Positions 1-8,107 of a stretch of DNA of 35,074 nucleotides are shown in pieces. The notes beneath the pieces were generated by a model. The model searched no databases. It was not told the origin of the DNA and saw only the letters and a program-made list of their open reading frames with translations. The stretch is from NCBI GenBank assembly GCA_031292355.1, contig JARLHI010000027.1, positions 1 to 35,074 on the forward strand, given 5' to 3'. A program made the translations under genes and the position numbers. Position 1 is the first letter of the stretch, and every line of letters begins with the position of its first letter. Origin of the DNA: Candidatus Obscuribacterales bacterium. Its GTDB lineage: Bacteria; Cyanobacteriota; Vampirovibrionia; Obscuribacterales; Obscuribacteraceae.

Positions 1-72
1 TATATCGAAGTCTTTTACAACAGAATTCGTTTACATTCGACGATAAATTTCTTGTCTCCATCGGACTTTGAA

Positions 73-121
73 CAAAAAATGGAGACAGCAGCGTAGTCGG
101 ACTTTTACTACGCTACTGTCT
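73..121 (-). terminator. Rho-independent terminator of the PPK2 gene
   Basis: On the minus strand an inverted repeat (AGACAG + AGCGTAGT arms with one mismatch, 9-nt loop) is followed by CCATTTTTTG. It lies about 55 bases downstream of the PPK2 stop codon and is oriented to end that transcript. Bases 1-72 hold nothing I recognise. Confidence 0.8.
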
Positions 122-175
122 ACCAAAAGGGGGGAGGTTTATGGACTGTTAAAGGTCTCTCGCCCCTGCCTAGTT

Positions 176-967
176 TTAAGCCGCTAAGCGGGCTCGTAGC
201 TGGGCATTGATGATTTGCAGAACAGTGACTCGGCAGAAGCGCTTGTCTTCGCTCGAGACAATGTGCCACGGTGCGAAAGTCGAACCAGTGCGATGGAAAA
301 GCTCGTTGGCAGCCGGGGTGTATTCATCCCAATGCGCACGGGCGATAGCATCAGACTTCGAGACCTTCCACGGCTTTGATTTCCGCCGCTCTTCGAATCG
401 CCTCTCCTGCTCTTCTTTTGTGATATCGAGCCAAAGTTTGACCAGGACGATTCCCTGTTCGGTGAGCAGTTTTTCGAACAGACGCATCTGAACGTAAGAC
501 TCATTGATCAAATCAGGCTTTGTGAGCTTCATCACTTTTTCAACCAGGACTCGCTCGGGCCAGCCACGGTCGAAAATGCGAATTTGACCTATCGCCGGCC
601 ATCTTTCGGAGCGAATGTACTTCCAGAGCCAGCTGTGAGCAAGCTCTTCTTCCGAAGGCGGACCGATGGGGACATTGCCGACGATTTTGTAGTCGTTCCC
701 CAGAGACTTCACCATGCAGCTTGTCGTGCCGGTTTTACCCGAACCGTCACGACCCATCAGCACGAAAATGGCCGCGAGGTTGCGCTCTTTGAGCAGACGA
801 ACGAGGTGATTGAGTTCGGCTTCTTCGACTTTGATTTCCTTTTTGAATTTCTTTTTGCTGAGCGTTGCTGAATGATCGACCGCGCCGAGAATATCGGGTA
901 TCTGCTCGTCCTTCCACGGCGCAAGGAGTTTTTTGAACTCCCTGGCCACTGTAATAGCTCTATCCAT
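176..967 (-). CDS. ppk2: PPK2-family polyphosphate kinase
   Basis: A 263-residue cytoplasmic protein of the PPK2 P-loop kinase family, whose members transfer phosphate between polyphosphate and nucleotides. Visible motifs are Walker A GRDGSGKTGT (about 72-81), a Walker B-like segment IFDRGW (131-136), and the lid segment EQERRFEERRKSKPWK (186-201), followed by the family's HWDEYTPAANELF and APWHIV segments. Length suits a single-domain PPK2. The start is set by GGGAG eight bases before ATG at 967. One oddity is that the usual DRSWYNRAGVE after Walker B reads DRGWPERVLVE, so this is a divergent subgroup. Nucleotide preference (ADP, GDP or AMP) cannot be told from sequence alone. The gene lies 69 bases downstream of a minus-strand membrane protein gene and may be co-transcribed with it. 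Confidence 0.9.
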   Translation of the reverse strand: MDRAITVAREFKKLLAPWKDEQIPDILGAVDHSATLSKKKFKKEIKVEEAELNHLVRLLKERNLAAIFVLMGRDGSGKTGTTSCMVKSLGNDYKIVGNVPIGPPSEEELAHSWLWKYIRSERWPAIGQIRIFDRGWPERVLVEKVMKLTKPDLINESYVQMRLFEKLLTEQGIVLVKLWLDITKEEQERRFEERRKSKPWKVSKSDAIARAHWDEYTPAANELFHRTGSTFAPWHIVSSEDKRFCRVTVLQIINAQLRARLAA

Positions 968-1036
968 GGATTTAACTCCCGAATGTTAGTTGGGTTGTTG
1001 GTTGCGACAGGTCCGCGGCTTTTTCGAGGGAAAACC

Positions 1037-2206
1037 TCAATTGAAGCTGTCGAAGGCGTAGTAGGCTCGGGTCGAGGCTTCGATGTCCGATTTGGTGTAT
1101 GCCGTAGCCCGTTCGCCACCATTGCGTGGGGTCTTTTCGGTGGTCACCGAAGTGATCAGTCCGTTTTGATCCCGAGTGAAATGTGACGCTTGCAAGGGGC
1201 GCTGGAAGCCGTCTTGCCGATAGGCATCCGAGACGCGGTTGGAAGAGTCGAAGCGATAGATCGTTCGACCGATGAAGGTGTTGAATGGAGCATAGAAGTC
1301 CACTTGCACCGTGCGGAAACCAGCTGCGTCCGTGGATAGGACGAAAGTCAGCTGTTCTTCGAAGTGATAGTTCGCTCCGTAAATCTGGCGGTTGATGACG
1401 TTGTGACTGGCGTCCAGCGCGACCACAGTGGCCCCACCAAGATTTTCGACGCAACGCACCTGCCACTGAGTCGCAGTGTCGTGCACCCAGTTCTGGGTGT
1501 GGACAATTGCAAAGTCAGGCACCTGATTGAGAGGGTGGTAAAGTCCGTCGCACACTGCATCCCCGACTTGATTCAGGATCACTGTGTTTCCGGGCATCAC
1601 CGTATCATCGAGGCGCACAATGGTCGGACTGTTCGGCACTGAAGATGGTGCCTGCGTAGTGTAGACCGTTGTTGTTGGTGTTGTTTGCGTTGCGGTGTCG
1701 CCGGTTCCGGAATAGACGCTATTTGCCGAACCATGGTCTTTCTGACCCAGCTGGTTGAGACCCAGCAAAATCAGAAGGAGCACCAGCAGCAGCACCACGA
1801 TCCACGGCCAGCGGCTGGACGGGCGACACGGCGGGCGAGTTGGGTCGGGATTGTGCGAAGGCGGCGGGCACGGAGGTATTGGTGTCGAAGGCGGGGGAGG
1901 ACAGCTGCCGTCGTTAGAGATGCTAAGCGTGACATCCACCTTCATGCGACGATTGTGCGGCTTCGACTTACCGTCCGATGTGACACTATCCAACTCAAGT
2001 GAGGCGGAGGATGTGCGAGCGTCGCCGGTGTCAGGATCTCCGAGCTGAGCAATTGCCGCGTTGGTACTGAGTTTACTGTAGAGCCGCAGACGTTCGGTTG
2101 TAGTTGCGGGCCGGTGGGGTGGTTTGCGAAGGGGCACTGCGGAAGGAGCGGCTGCGCCAGCTTCCTCAGAGCCACCAGAGACGGTTTCTGAAGGTTTGTC
2201 GGTCAT
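1037..2206 (-). CDS. Proline-rich single-pass membrane protein, unknown function
   Basis: A 389-residue protein of unknown function. The N-terminal ~100 residues are polar. A proline/cysteine-rich stretch (about 102-128, with CPPPP, CPPPS and PPCRP) precedes one strong transmembrane segment (about 133-151, WIVVLLLVLLLILLGL). The remaining ~235 residues are a probably extracytoplasmic, beta-rich domain with aromatic and Thr content. The start is taken at the second of two ATGs (2206), because AAGGA lies eight bases before it and only two before the first. An open extension to 2338 exists but has no ribosome site. It sits upstream of the PPK2 gene on the same strand. I do not recognise the C-terminal domain. 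Confidence 0.75.
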   Translation of the reverse strand: MTDKPSETVSGGSEEAGAAAPSAVPLRKPPHRPATTTERLRLYSKLSTNAAIAQLGDPDTGDARTSSASLELDSVTSDGKSKPHNRRMKVDVTLSISNDGSCPPPPSTPIPPCPPPSHNPDPTRPPCRPSSRWPWIVVLLLVLLLILLGLNQLGQKDHGSANSVYSGTGDTATQTTPTTTVYTTQAPSSVPNSPTIVRLDDTVMPGNTVILNQVGDAVCDGLYHPLNQVPDFAIVHTQNWVHDTATQWQVRCVENLGGATVVALDASHNVINRQIYGANYHFEEQLTFVLSTDAAGFRTVQVDFYAPFNTFIGRTIYRFDSSNRVSDAYRQDGFQRPLQASHFTRDQNGLITSVTTEKTPRNGGERATAYTKSDIEASTRAYYAFDSFN

Positions 2207-2613
2207 GGTCATGGTCCTTGGTTTTGTCGTGAAATTTGGGTGATTTGGAACTGCATCGCTGCAAACAGATGTGCAAAGGATGTGATCGGTTAAGCGGTTG
2301 GGTGAGGTCAGGCACAGGTGTGGGTCTGCTTCAGCCATGGAATTTGCACGGCGAGCGGATACTCCACAACCAGAGTTGGGAGCGAAACAGTTTGCAAATG
2401 GCGGTTAGATGCTTGTGGGGATTAAAGCTTTAGTGAAAATTAGTTGTTACAGGTGTAACTTAAATTAGAAGAGAGAAAGGGTAGTTTTCAAGCCTTTGAA
2501 GACAAGAGTATATTCATAGAGCTAGATCTGCCCCCAGGCACCGGTTCCGGAGGTTCGCCTGGCTTGCGCGAGCGCTTGACTACACTGCGGGTGAAGCGAG
2601 TTTGTTATCTCTT
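2207..2613. other. Intergenic region with a palindrome and a hairpin
   Basis: No convincing gene is seen. A perfect 14-bp palindrome GTTACAGGTGTAAC lies at 2446-2459, the size of a dimeric-regulator operator, about 240 bases upstream of the minus-strand membrane protein gene. A CCAGGC/GCCTGG stem (2534-2539 with 2557-2562) is GC-rich but lacks a T-tract. Function is unknown. Confidence 0.4.
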
Positions 2614-2718
2614 TCAGTAATTAAAATCAATCCATCTGCAGATGAAGAAGATTGCAAGGACGCCAAAAAAGCACACCCAGAACCACTGTATGAACGTAAA
2701 TTCTTCCGGATCGAGCAT
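2614..2718 (-). CDS. 34-residue single-pass membrane microprotein
   Basis: This is a short open frame, ATG at 2718 to TGA ending at 2614. AGGAG lies five bases before the ATG, one of the clearest ribosome sites in this part of the window. The peptide starts MLDPEEFTFIQWFW with acidic residues, continues with a hydrophobic, aromatic-rich helix (VCFFGVLAIFFIC) and ends with a short polar tail (RWIDFNY). This is the composition of a small inner-membrane protein. A -10-like TATACT sits about 25 bases upstream. No family is recognised. The alternative is chance, but the ribosome site, the transmembrane character and the upstream -10 together argue for a real gene. Confidence 0.55.
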   Translation of the reverse strand: MLDPEEFTFIQWFWVCFFGVLAIFFICRWIDFNY

Positions 2719-2742
2719 AGTTTCTCCTGGCCCTGCAGTCCT

Positions 2743-2750
2743 AGTATAAT
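2743..2750. promoter_or_regulatory. Possible overlapping divergent -10 elements
   Basis: The plus strand carries a perfect TATAAT at 2745-2750, placed to serve the gene at 2789. The minus strand carries TATACT over 2743-2748, placed to serve the microprotein. The -35 elements are weak (TTGGTC, 18-bp spacing, for minus). Shared -10 sequences giving divergent transcription are known in bacteria; use here is inferred. Confidence 0.4.
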
Positions 2751-2788
2751 TCCAGACTCATTACCCGACCAACAAAGAGATTTGAAAT

Positions 2789-3202
2789 ATGGGCGACAAG
2801 CCTCAACTTATCGGAATTATTCTTTGCGAACTTATTTTGCAAGACGTTCTGCGTCGTGACGCAATTTCTTGTGTCAACATTCACAGTGGTGTGATGTCGC
2901 CGCAATTTCCAGTGCAGTTGCCATTGCTTTATGGTTTCGCACAATTGACTGGAGTCAACAAAGAATTTGAGTACCAGTTCAAAGTCGCAAATCCAAAGGG
3001 CGAAATCATCGCCTTCTCACCAGCAACCAAAGTGCAACCATTGCCAAACGACAATGTCACACACAAAATCATCAATGCGTTCACTGGTTTGACCTTCGAA
3101 ACAGAGGGCAGCTATCTTTTCATTCTTGAAGTTGACGGTGAAGTGATTGGCGCATTGCCGTTCCAGGTTGTGAGAATGGTCGAAGAACCGGTCGTAGCAT
3201 AA
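2789..3202 (+). CDS. DUF6941-like small protein
   Basis: A 137-residue protein without signal peptide or obvious membrane helix. It has a beta-sandwich pattern: an early VNIHSGV/FPVQLPLLYGFAQLTG segment, then FEYQFKVANPKGEIIAF, and a C-terminal GSYLFILEVDGEVIGALPFQVV. This layout resembles the DUF6941 proteins, whose function is unknown; the assignment is from memory of the pattern and is tentative. Only a weak AGAG precedes the ATG. The gene lies 19 bases upstream of panC and is probably co-transcribed with it. Confidence 0.7.
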   Translation: MGDKPQLIGIILCELILQDVLRRDAISCVNIHSGVMSPQFPVQLPLLYGFAQLTGVNKEFEYQFKVANPKGEIIAFSPATKVQPLPNDNVTHKIINAFTGLTFETEGSYLFILEVDGEVIGALPFQVVRMVEEPVVA

Positions 3203-3221
3203 TTAATTAGACTGACTCTCG

Positions 3222-4130
3222 TTGACTCTTCAAATCATCACGGATAGACAGGGACTGGCTGCGTGGCGGGCAAATTTGCCGGCTACGCAGTCTTCATCTT
3301 CGCCCTCAACGCCTTTGATTGGTTTCGTCCCCACAATGGGCGCTTTACATGAGGGGCATTTGACATTGATTCGGCAAGCTCGCTCCGAGTGTCAGCGGGT
3401 CATCGTTTCGATTTTTGTCAATCCATTGCAATTTGGACCAACTGAAGACTTCGGCAAATATCCACGCACATTCGAGCGCGACCGCGACCTGTGCGAGCAA
3501 GAGGGCGTTGACGTCATTTTCCACCCAACTGTGGATGTAATGTATCCAGGTGGACAATCGGGTACTACGAAAGTGATACCGCCAGAGGTATTAGAGAAGT
3601 CCCTTTATGGTGAATATCGACCAGCATTTTTTTCTGGTGTGGCGACGGTTGTAACCAGGTTATTCAATTTGGTTCAGCCTGACGTCGCTTATTTTGGCGA
3701 AAAGGATTTTCAGCAGCTCGTCGTTATTAAGAAAATGGTTTTTGATTTGCACATTCCCGTCAAGATTGTGGGAGTCGAAACTGTGCGCGAAAAAGATGGA
3801 CTCGCTTTTAGTTCTCGCAATGTCTTTTTATCTGAGCGACAAAGAGGCGAGGCGCCGTTGCTGTATAAGACTTTGAATCAGATTGCTCAACAGAGCAAAG
3901 CGAGCAAAAAGTTATTGAGCGAGCTTCTGGCTGATGGAGTCAAGACAATCAGCAGTCTGGAAGATGTCGATTTGAAATACCTGGTCGCCTGTGACGTTGA
4001 TTCGCTCGAAACACTGACCGAATACCGTTTACCAATGGTGCTTCTAGTGGCGGCAAAATTTAAAGAAGTGTGGTTGATTGATACTCTGGTCGTTAATGCC
4101 GAGCCCCTAGCAGTAAAAGCTGATCGCTAA
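3222..4130 (+). CDS. panC: Pantothenate synthetase
   Basis: A 302-residue pantoate-beta-alanine ligase, the last step of pantothenate (coenzyme A precursor) synthesis: ATP, pantoate and beta-alanine give pantothenate and AMP. Family signatures are present: PTMGALHEGH (37-46), VNPLQFGPTEDF (67-78), the FGEKDFQQL ATP/pantoate loop (158-166) and SSRN (197-200). The first usable start is TTG at 3222, since an in-frame stop lies just upstream and no ATG occurs before the HxGH motif. No clear ribosome site is seen, so translation may be coupled to the gene before it. The usual RPGHF segment reads RPAFF, a small departure. Its TAA interlocks with the stop codon of the convergent KARI-like gene. Confidence 0.95.
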   Translation: MTLQIITDRQGLAAWRANLPATQSSSSPSTPLIGFVPTMGALHEGHLTLIRQARSECQRVIVSIFVNPLQFGPTEDFGKYPRTFERDRDLCEQEGVDVIFHPTVDVMYPGGQSGTTKVIPPEVLEKSLYGEYRPAFFSGVATVVTRLFNLVQPDVAYFGEKDFQQLVVIKKMVFDLHIPVKIVGVETVREKDGLAFSSRNVFLSERQRGEAPLLYKTLNQIAQQSKASKKLLSELLADGVKTISSLEDVDLKYLVACDVDSLETLTEYRLPMVLLVAAKFKEVWLIDTLVVNAEPLAVKADR

Positions 4131-5110
4131 AACTCCAGCGAATCCTTTAGTGCTTTTCCGGTGCGTACCATTTTAGAGCGCTTTTCTTGCTCGGACATGT
4201 TGTTTATTGTCGGGTGACCGGCTTTCGATTCAGCCATAAAATCTCGGGCAAATGTTCCTCTTTCAATGCGTTGTAACACTTGTTCGAGTCTCGCTTGAGT
4301 TGAGGCGTTGATCAATTCTGGACCAGTAATAGCGGCACCGTATTTGGCGGTATTTGAAATTGCATCTTTCATTCCGTCCATGCCTATAGAAAACAAAAGA
4401 TCAGCGATTAATTTCACTTCTTTCAAACAAGAAATGTAGGCAAGTTCGGGCTGGTAGCCTGAATTGACCAGAGTCTCGAAACTCTTTTTGATAAGCTCTG
4501 GCATGCCGCCGCATAAGACCGCTTGCTCGCAATACAAATCGGTCACAGTTTCCTCGGCAAAAGTGGTTTCGATGCAACCAGCTCTGGTGCAGCCAATCGC
4601 CTGAGCGTAAGCAAGACCTCTTTGTTTGCCCACTCCCGAAAAATCTTGTTCGACAGCCACCAGTGCAGGTAGTCCTTTGCCCTGGGTAAACAGGGAGCGT
4701 AATTGTTTGCCTGGTCCTGTTGGTGCGACGAGCAAAATATCCACACTGTCTGGCAAGCGCAAAAGTTTGTGGTGAATCGCAAATCCGTGTGCAAAAACAA
4801 AGCTTTTGCCAGAGGAAAGATATGGTTCGATTGAATTTGTATATACATCTGGCATTGCTTCGTCCGGAAGCAAAATGGCTATTAAATCGCAGTTTGTGGC
4901 GATTTCTTCAATTGAATCAGGAGCAAAGTGATCAGCTACAGCTTGCTCATATGAACGGCTATTTTTGCGTGCGCCAATTCGGACTTTAATACCGCTATCG
5001 CGGAGATTGAGCGCTTGAGCACGTCCTTGATTGCCATAGCCAATCACACCGACAGATAAATCAACTATCTCGGAAATGGAGGCATCTTTCTCGTAGAAAA
5101 TTTTAGCCAT
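4127..5110 (-). CDS. Ketol-acid reductoisomerase paralogue with altered active site
   Basis: A 327-residue class I (short) KARI-family protein, IlvC-like over its full length. The NADPH Rossmann loop GYGNQGRAQALNLRDSG (24-40) is present, with the phosphate-binding serines in GARKNSRSY (47-54). Substrate-domain motifs FAHGF (106-110), TDLYCEQAVLCGG (190-202) and ISNTAKYG (251-258) are clear. Metal-binding Asp191, Glu195 and Glu231 and substrate-binding Ser252 are kept. However, the conserved lysine of APKGPG is Thr131 (APTGPG), and the first glutamate of the ECLHE motif is Ser227 (SCLKE). Both positions matter for the metal-dependent isomerisation, so true IlvC activity is doubtful while hydride transfer could remain. 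Its convergent position against panC makes ketopantoate reduction an attractive guess. A TATAAT lies upstream at 5173-5178 (minus). Confidence 0.85.
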   Translation of the reverse strand: MAKIFYEKDASISEIVDLSVGVIGYGNQGRAQALNLRDSGIKVRIGARKNSRSYEQAVADHFAPDSIEEIATNCDLIAILLPDEAMPDVYTNSIEPYLSSGKSFVFAHGFAIHHKLLRLPDSVDILLVAPTGPGKQLRSLFTQGKGLPALVAVEQDFSGVGKQRGLAYAQAIGCTRAGCIETTFAEETVTDLYCEQAVLCGGMPELIKKSFETLVNSGYQPELAYISCLKEVKLIADLLFSIGMDGMKDAISNTAKYGAAITGPELINASTQARLEQVLQRIERGTFARDFMAESKAGHPTINNMSEQEKRSKMVRTGKALKDSLEF

Positions 5111-5172
5111 TATTGCTCTCTTAATACTCCGGCAAAAATAAGTATGCGAGTGCTTTTGAACACTTCGACAAG

Positions 5173-5178
5173 ATTATA
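5173..5178 (-). promoter_or_regulatory. -10 element of the KARI-like gene
   Basis: A perfect TATAAT on the minus strand, about 60 bases before the ATG at 5110. A TTGTAA lies 15 bases further upstream, a short spacing for a -35. Confidence 0.45.
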
Positions 5179-5282
5179 GGCGACTTTATTTCATTACAAT
5201 TCAAATTAAACGTAACTGCAAGGGGTTGCCTTAAGAAGAATGTGTGACTATCCTGAACTTGTGATGTTAAGTGAGGCTAAAG

Positions 5283-6491
5283 ATGCTAATTTCTGCAGCA
5301 ATAGCTACTCTAAAGGGTCTTTCGGCCTTGCAGATGGCTCGTGAAGGTTTAAGCGTCGAATCTCGTTTAAGCATCATTGGTGATGGCGCTGCAGGTCTTG
5401 CGGCTGGTTATCTGTTGGTCGGCGATGTCGATAAATTACGCATATTAGGTGCCGAAGCTGAGTCACCTGAAGCCAAATCTAAAGTCTTGCCAAAATTTAT
5501 CGAAGTCATTGGTCGTGGCGATAAGTATCGAACGGAATTAATAGACGCTCCTTTTGCCAGAGGTAATGTTCATATTCTTGCTGGCGCATCGAGCGCCGAA
5601 CATGCTGGTGGTGTGGTCGTTAGTGGACCGGTCACCGAATATGGTGCACTAATTCGAAAATTTGGCAATATTTTCGCCCACGGTCAGTCTGTGTTATTAG
5701 TAAATGCGCCGATGGGTGCCGGTCTTCAATTTGCTGAGCAGTGGCGGCAAGCTAAAGTCGATCGACAGGTCAATATTCTCGAATTGGGTTCTTTCTTCGA
5801 CTATGCTGATATCGCAGATGGAGTTTTGAAAATCTATGGTGTGCGAGAGAAAGTCAGTGTTTGCGGTAACAGTCGCAACGAAAGTAGAAGAGCGCTGATT
5901 TCAACGACGGGCATTTCGAAGGCGCTCGTGCCAACTTCGAATTTGCTTGAACGGGGACTTGGCGAGGTTGAACGTCTCGTACGGCCAATATTGCTTTTGT
6001 TTGGTTTGCTGGGTGGACGCACATCTGATCTTAATGACCTTTCGCATGTGGTCAATCCGCAATTAATCACACTAATCAGTTCTTTCGAAGCCGAAATTAG
6101 AACGCTATGTCGCGCATATCGCCTTTCAACGAGGACGTTTTTAGAGACATTGACCGAGTTGTCCGCAGTGGACTGGGTTGAGGCGGATTGTCTCGATCAG
6201 GCTTTGATTGCCCTTGGCCCAACCCTTTTGTCGCAGTTTAGAGCTGACTCAGACATCACAGAAGCTACTGCTCTGGCAATGAGTGCACTGAAGAAAGATG
6301 TCAGCGAAACACTTGTGCTGATTGCCGAATTTGCTCGCATGGCGCGTGTGCAAATGCCTGTTCTCGACTCTATAATCGCTCTTTCTGAAATAGTCACGCG
6401 ATGCGAGCTCAGTAAATCTGGCCGTGGTCTAGATGATCTGGGATTGTTTGGTCTTGATGCTGGCGAACTGCTGGAATTGATCAACGCCTGA
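5283..6491 (+). CDS. Opine-dehydrogenase-like NAD(P)-binding protein
   Basis: A 402-residue protein with a nucleotide-binding GDGAAGLAAGY (33-43) and a downstream GPVTEYGALIRKFG...HGQSVLLVNAP segment. Together these resemble the Rossmann half of octopine/opine dehydrogenase-type and related 6-phosphogluconate-dehydrogenase-clan enzymes. The C-terminal half is helical, as in that clan. The start is ATG 5283, because GTGAGG ends six bases before it; the GTG inside that ribosome site (5271) would add four residues. The first ~30 residues before the beta strand are longer than usual. It is divergent from the KARI-like gene with 172 bases between. The substrate is unknown. Since it neighbours panC and the KARI-like gene, a role in 2-oxo acid reduction is possible but unproved. 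Confidence 0.6.
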   Translation: MLISAAIATLKGLSALQMAREGLSVESRLSIIGDGAAGLAAGYLLVGDVDKLRILGAEAESPEAKSKVLPKFIEVIGRGDKYRTELIDAPFARGNVHILAGASSAEHAGGVVVSGPVTEYGALIRKFGNIFAHGQSVLLVNAPMGAGLQFAEQWRQAKVDRQVNILELGSFFDYADIADGVLKIYGVREKVSVCGNSRNESRRALISTTGISKALVPTSNLLERGLGEVERLVRPILLLFGLLGGRTSDLNDLSHVVNPQLITLISSFEAEIRTLCRAYRLSTRTFLETLTELSAVDWVEADCLDQALIALGPTLLSQFRADSDITEATALAMSALKKDVSETLVLIAEFARMARVQMPVLDSIIALSEIVTRCELSKSGRGLDDLGLFGLDAGELLELINA

Positions 6492-6513
6492 GCGGGACAT
6501 ATTAGAAACCACA

Positions 6514-6717
6514 TTACATTTTGAGACGTTGGCGTGAATTCGCGTCAATGCAGCGAATGTCGCCTTGCCTGAACCGCTGACGCGTAGTCAAGGTGGTGCT
6601 TGGTTTTGCCATATAGTAATTCTTTTCTTTTTTAGATCTTAGACTTAGATCATTTGCTTCTGAGCTTATTAAAAGTCTAATTTCAAGATCCAATTCATCA
6701 CGCAGTCGCAACGGCAT
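6514..6717 (-). CDS. Possible 67-residue ribbon-helix-helix-like protein
   Basis: A short minus-strand frame in otherwise gene-free DNA. ATG 6717 has AAGG eight bases upstream; a longer form from 6735 is possible. The N-terminus MPLRLRDELDLEIRLLI followed by a polar segment with DLSLRSKK loosely matches the strand-helix-helix pattern of ribbon-helix-helix DNA-binding proteins. The tail is basic (TTRQRFRQGDIR). No antitoxin or toxin partner is seen beside it. Coding status is uncertain. Confidence 0.3.
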   Translation of the reverse strand: MPLRLRDELDLEIRLLISSEANDLSLRSKKEKNYYMAKPSTTLTTRQRFRQGDIRCIDANSRQRLKM

Positions 6718-6735
6718 AACTTTTACCTTAAACAT

Positions 6736-6908
6736 CCTCTAGCTATCCATACGGAGATTTTTGCTTTGCCTGAGAGCAATGTGTATGGGATTTCCTTTTG
6801 CGGCTTTGATTTTAGCGCAGAAAACTACCACAGATGAATAGCCGAAATGTCCGATGTCTGGACGTTTTGCCGCTTCTTCTGTCAACTTAACCCAAAGGGG
6901 TAATCGTT
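6736..6908. other. Short intergenic leader of the five-gene cluster
   Basis: I see no gene here. The segment should carry the promoter of the 6909-11393 cluster, but no clear -35/-10 pair stands out. AAAGGGG at its 3' end is the ribosome site for the TTG start at 6909. Confidence 0.3.
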
Positions 6909-8039
6909 TTGAACGCATTTAACGACGTTGAAATACTACAGCAACGCATCGCTCCTGCAGCAATTACCAATCTTTCAACTGAGGACATCTGGGATCGCCT
7001 GGTCACTCCTTTGACCAAAGAGATCGTCGGCAACATTCTTTCGGTTGAGTCGCGTGTGATGCAGACCATCGAAGGACTTTTTCCTGGCGATGAAATGCAC
7101 AATCTCAACAATCACATGCTGTTCAGCGGTCAAGTTGGCTTCGTGCGGCATCCGTACGTGCATACTTTTTGCCGCACCGAATATGGAGCTTTTATAGTCA
7201 AGCGCGACTACAACAAAGTCGAGGCTTTCTGCTGGCACGGAGACGTTCTCAAAGGCAAAGGTAAGCTGGTTTTCAAAGTCGGTTTTCGCGACAATCGTTT
7301 CGACGGGACGGTCTATGCCAACGACACTTCGTTGCTGGATTTTCCCTACGATGACGCGCGCTACAGCCCTGTGCTTGGCGGCGGCGTGAGCACTGTCGAA
7401 TTGTCTGTCTATTCGTTCCAGCCCGGTCACAGCGGCTCCACCAGCTCGAGCCTGCTCATGCCCAAAGTCGAAACGGATTTTCAGAGCTTCATGATGAACC
7501 CGTTTCGCTTTCTCGATCGTCCCCTGCAGTACAGGTCTCTGTTTCGCAGAGCCTGGACCAGCGGACGTGCGCCGGGGCAGGTGACTTTGCCTGTGGAGGA
7601 CTTCTCACATCTTGTTCTGGCTACGTGTCAGGAGTTTGTCGCTTCTCGCGGTTACGACGCGGTGTTGATGGCTACCAGCCATTACCACGTTTGCCGCTGG
7701 GGGATGCGCAACGGTTACGAAATTGTCGAGCCTGACGTGGCAAAGACAGTGGGCGAGCTGACCGACGGTCTGGAGAAGATGCGCAAGTCCGGTAAGCATT
7801 TGACACGAGCTCAGGAAAGCTGGGTTTGTGCTGTGCAAAGCTTACGACGTAAGGATATCCCTCGGGGGCTCTATCTCGGTGGAGCGACCTGGCCTCAAGA
7901 CAATATCACCCAGAAAAGTCTCTGGATGGCTAAGCCATTGAATGCGCACGGTGCTCTTACGCTTGAACGCGCTCAGTCGGGCGAGTTTTTGGCGCAAAGG
8001 GCTGAAGCCACCAAAAACCTCAAACAAAACAAACGCTGA
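6909..8039 (+). CDS. Unknown protein, first gene of the SDR-NadE cluster
   Basis: A 376-residue soluble protein I do not recognise. TTG at 6909 is chosen because AGGGG lies eight bases before it and no closer in-frame start fits. It has no signal peptide or transmembrane helix. Conserved-looking segments include FSGQVGFVRHPYVHTFCRTEYGA-type aromatic/His content near 70-95 and FPYDDARYSPVLGGG near 145-160. A C-terminal stretch LATCQEFVASRGYDAVLMATSH then HVCRWGMRNGYEI loosely resembles the last helices and strands of GNAT acyltransferases; this is weak. GC content is higher than in the genes before it. It is followed 68 bases later by the fusion gene on the same strand. Confidence 0.8.
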   Translation: MNAFNDVEILQQRIAPAAITNLSTEDIWDRLVTPLTKEIVGNILSVESRVMQTIEGLFPGDEMHNLNNHMLFSGQVGFVRHPYVHTFCRTEYGAFIVKRDYNKVEAFCWHGDVLKGKGKLVFKVGFRDNRFDGTVYANDTSLLDFPYDDARYSPVLGGGVSTVELSVYSFQPGHSGSTSSSLLMPKVETDFQSFMMNPFRFLDRPLQYRSLFRRAWTSGRAPGQVTLPVEDFSHLVLATCQEFVASRGYDAVLMATSHYHVCRWGMRNGYEIVEPDVAKTVGELTDGLEKMRKSGKHLTRAQESWVCAVQSLRRKDIPRGLYLGGATWPQDNITQKSLWMAKPLNAHGALTLERAQSGEFLAQRAEATKNLKQNKR

Positions 8040-8107
8040 TGGTTCAGGCAAGACGACATGATCTGTTGTCTTGTCCGGATTTGTCTCGTTTGAGAAAGGA
8101 CAAGTCC

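Noticed and set aside
6528..6547. Imperfect palindrome TTGGCGTGAATTCGCGTCAA
   Set aside because: It pairs fully only with G-U wobbles, has no T-tract and lies inside the doubtful small minus-strand frame. Too weak to call.
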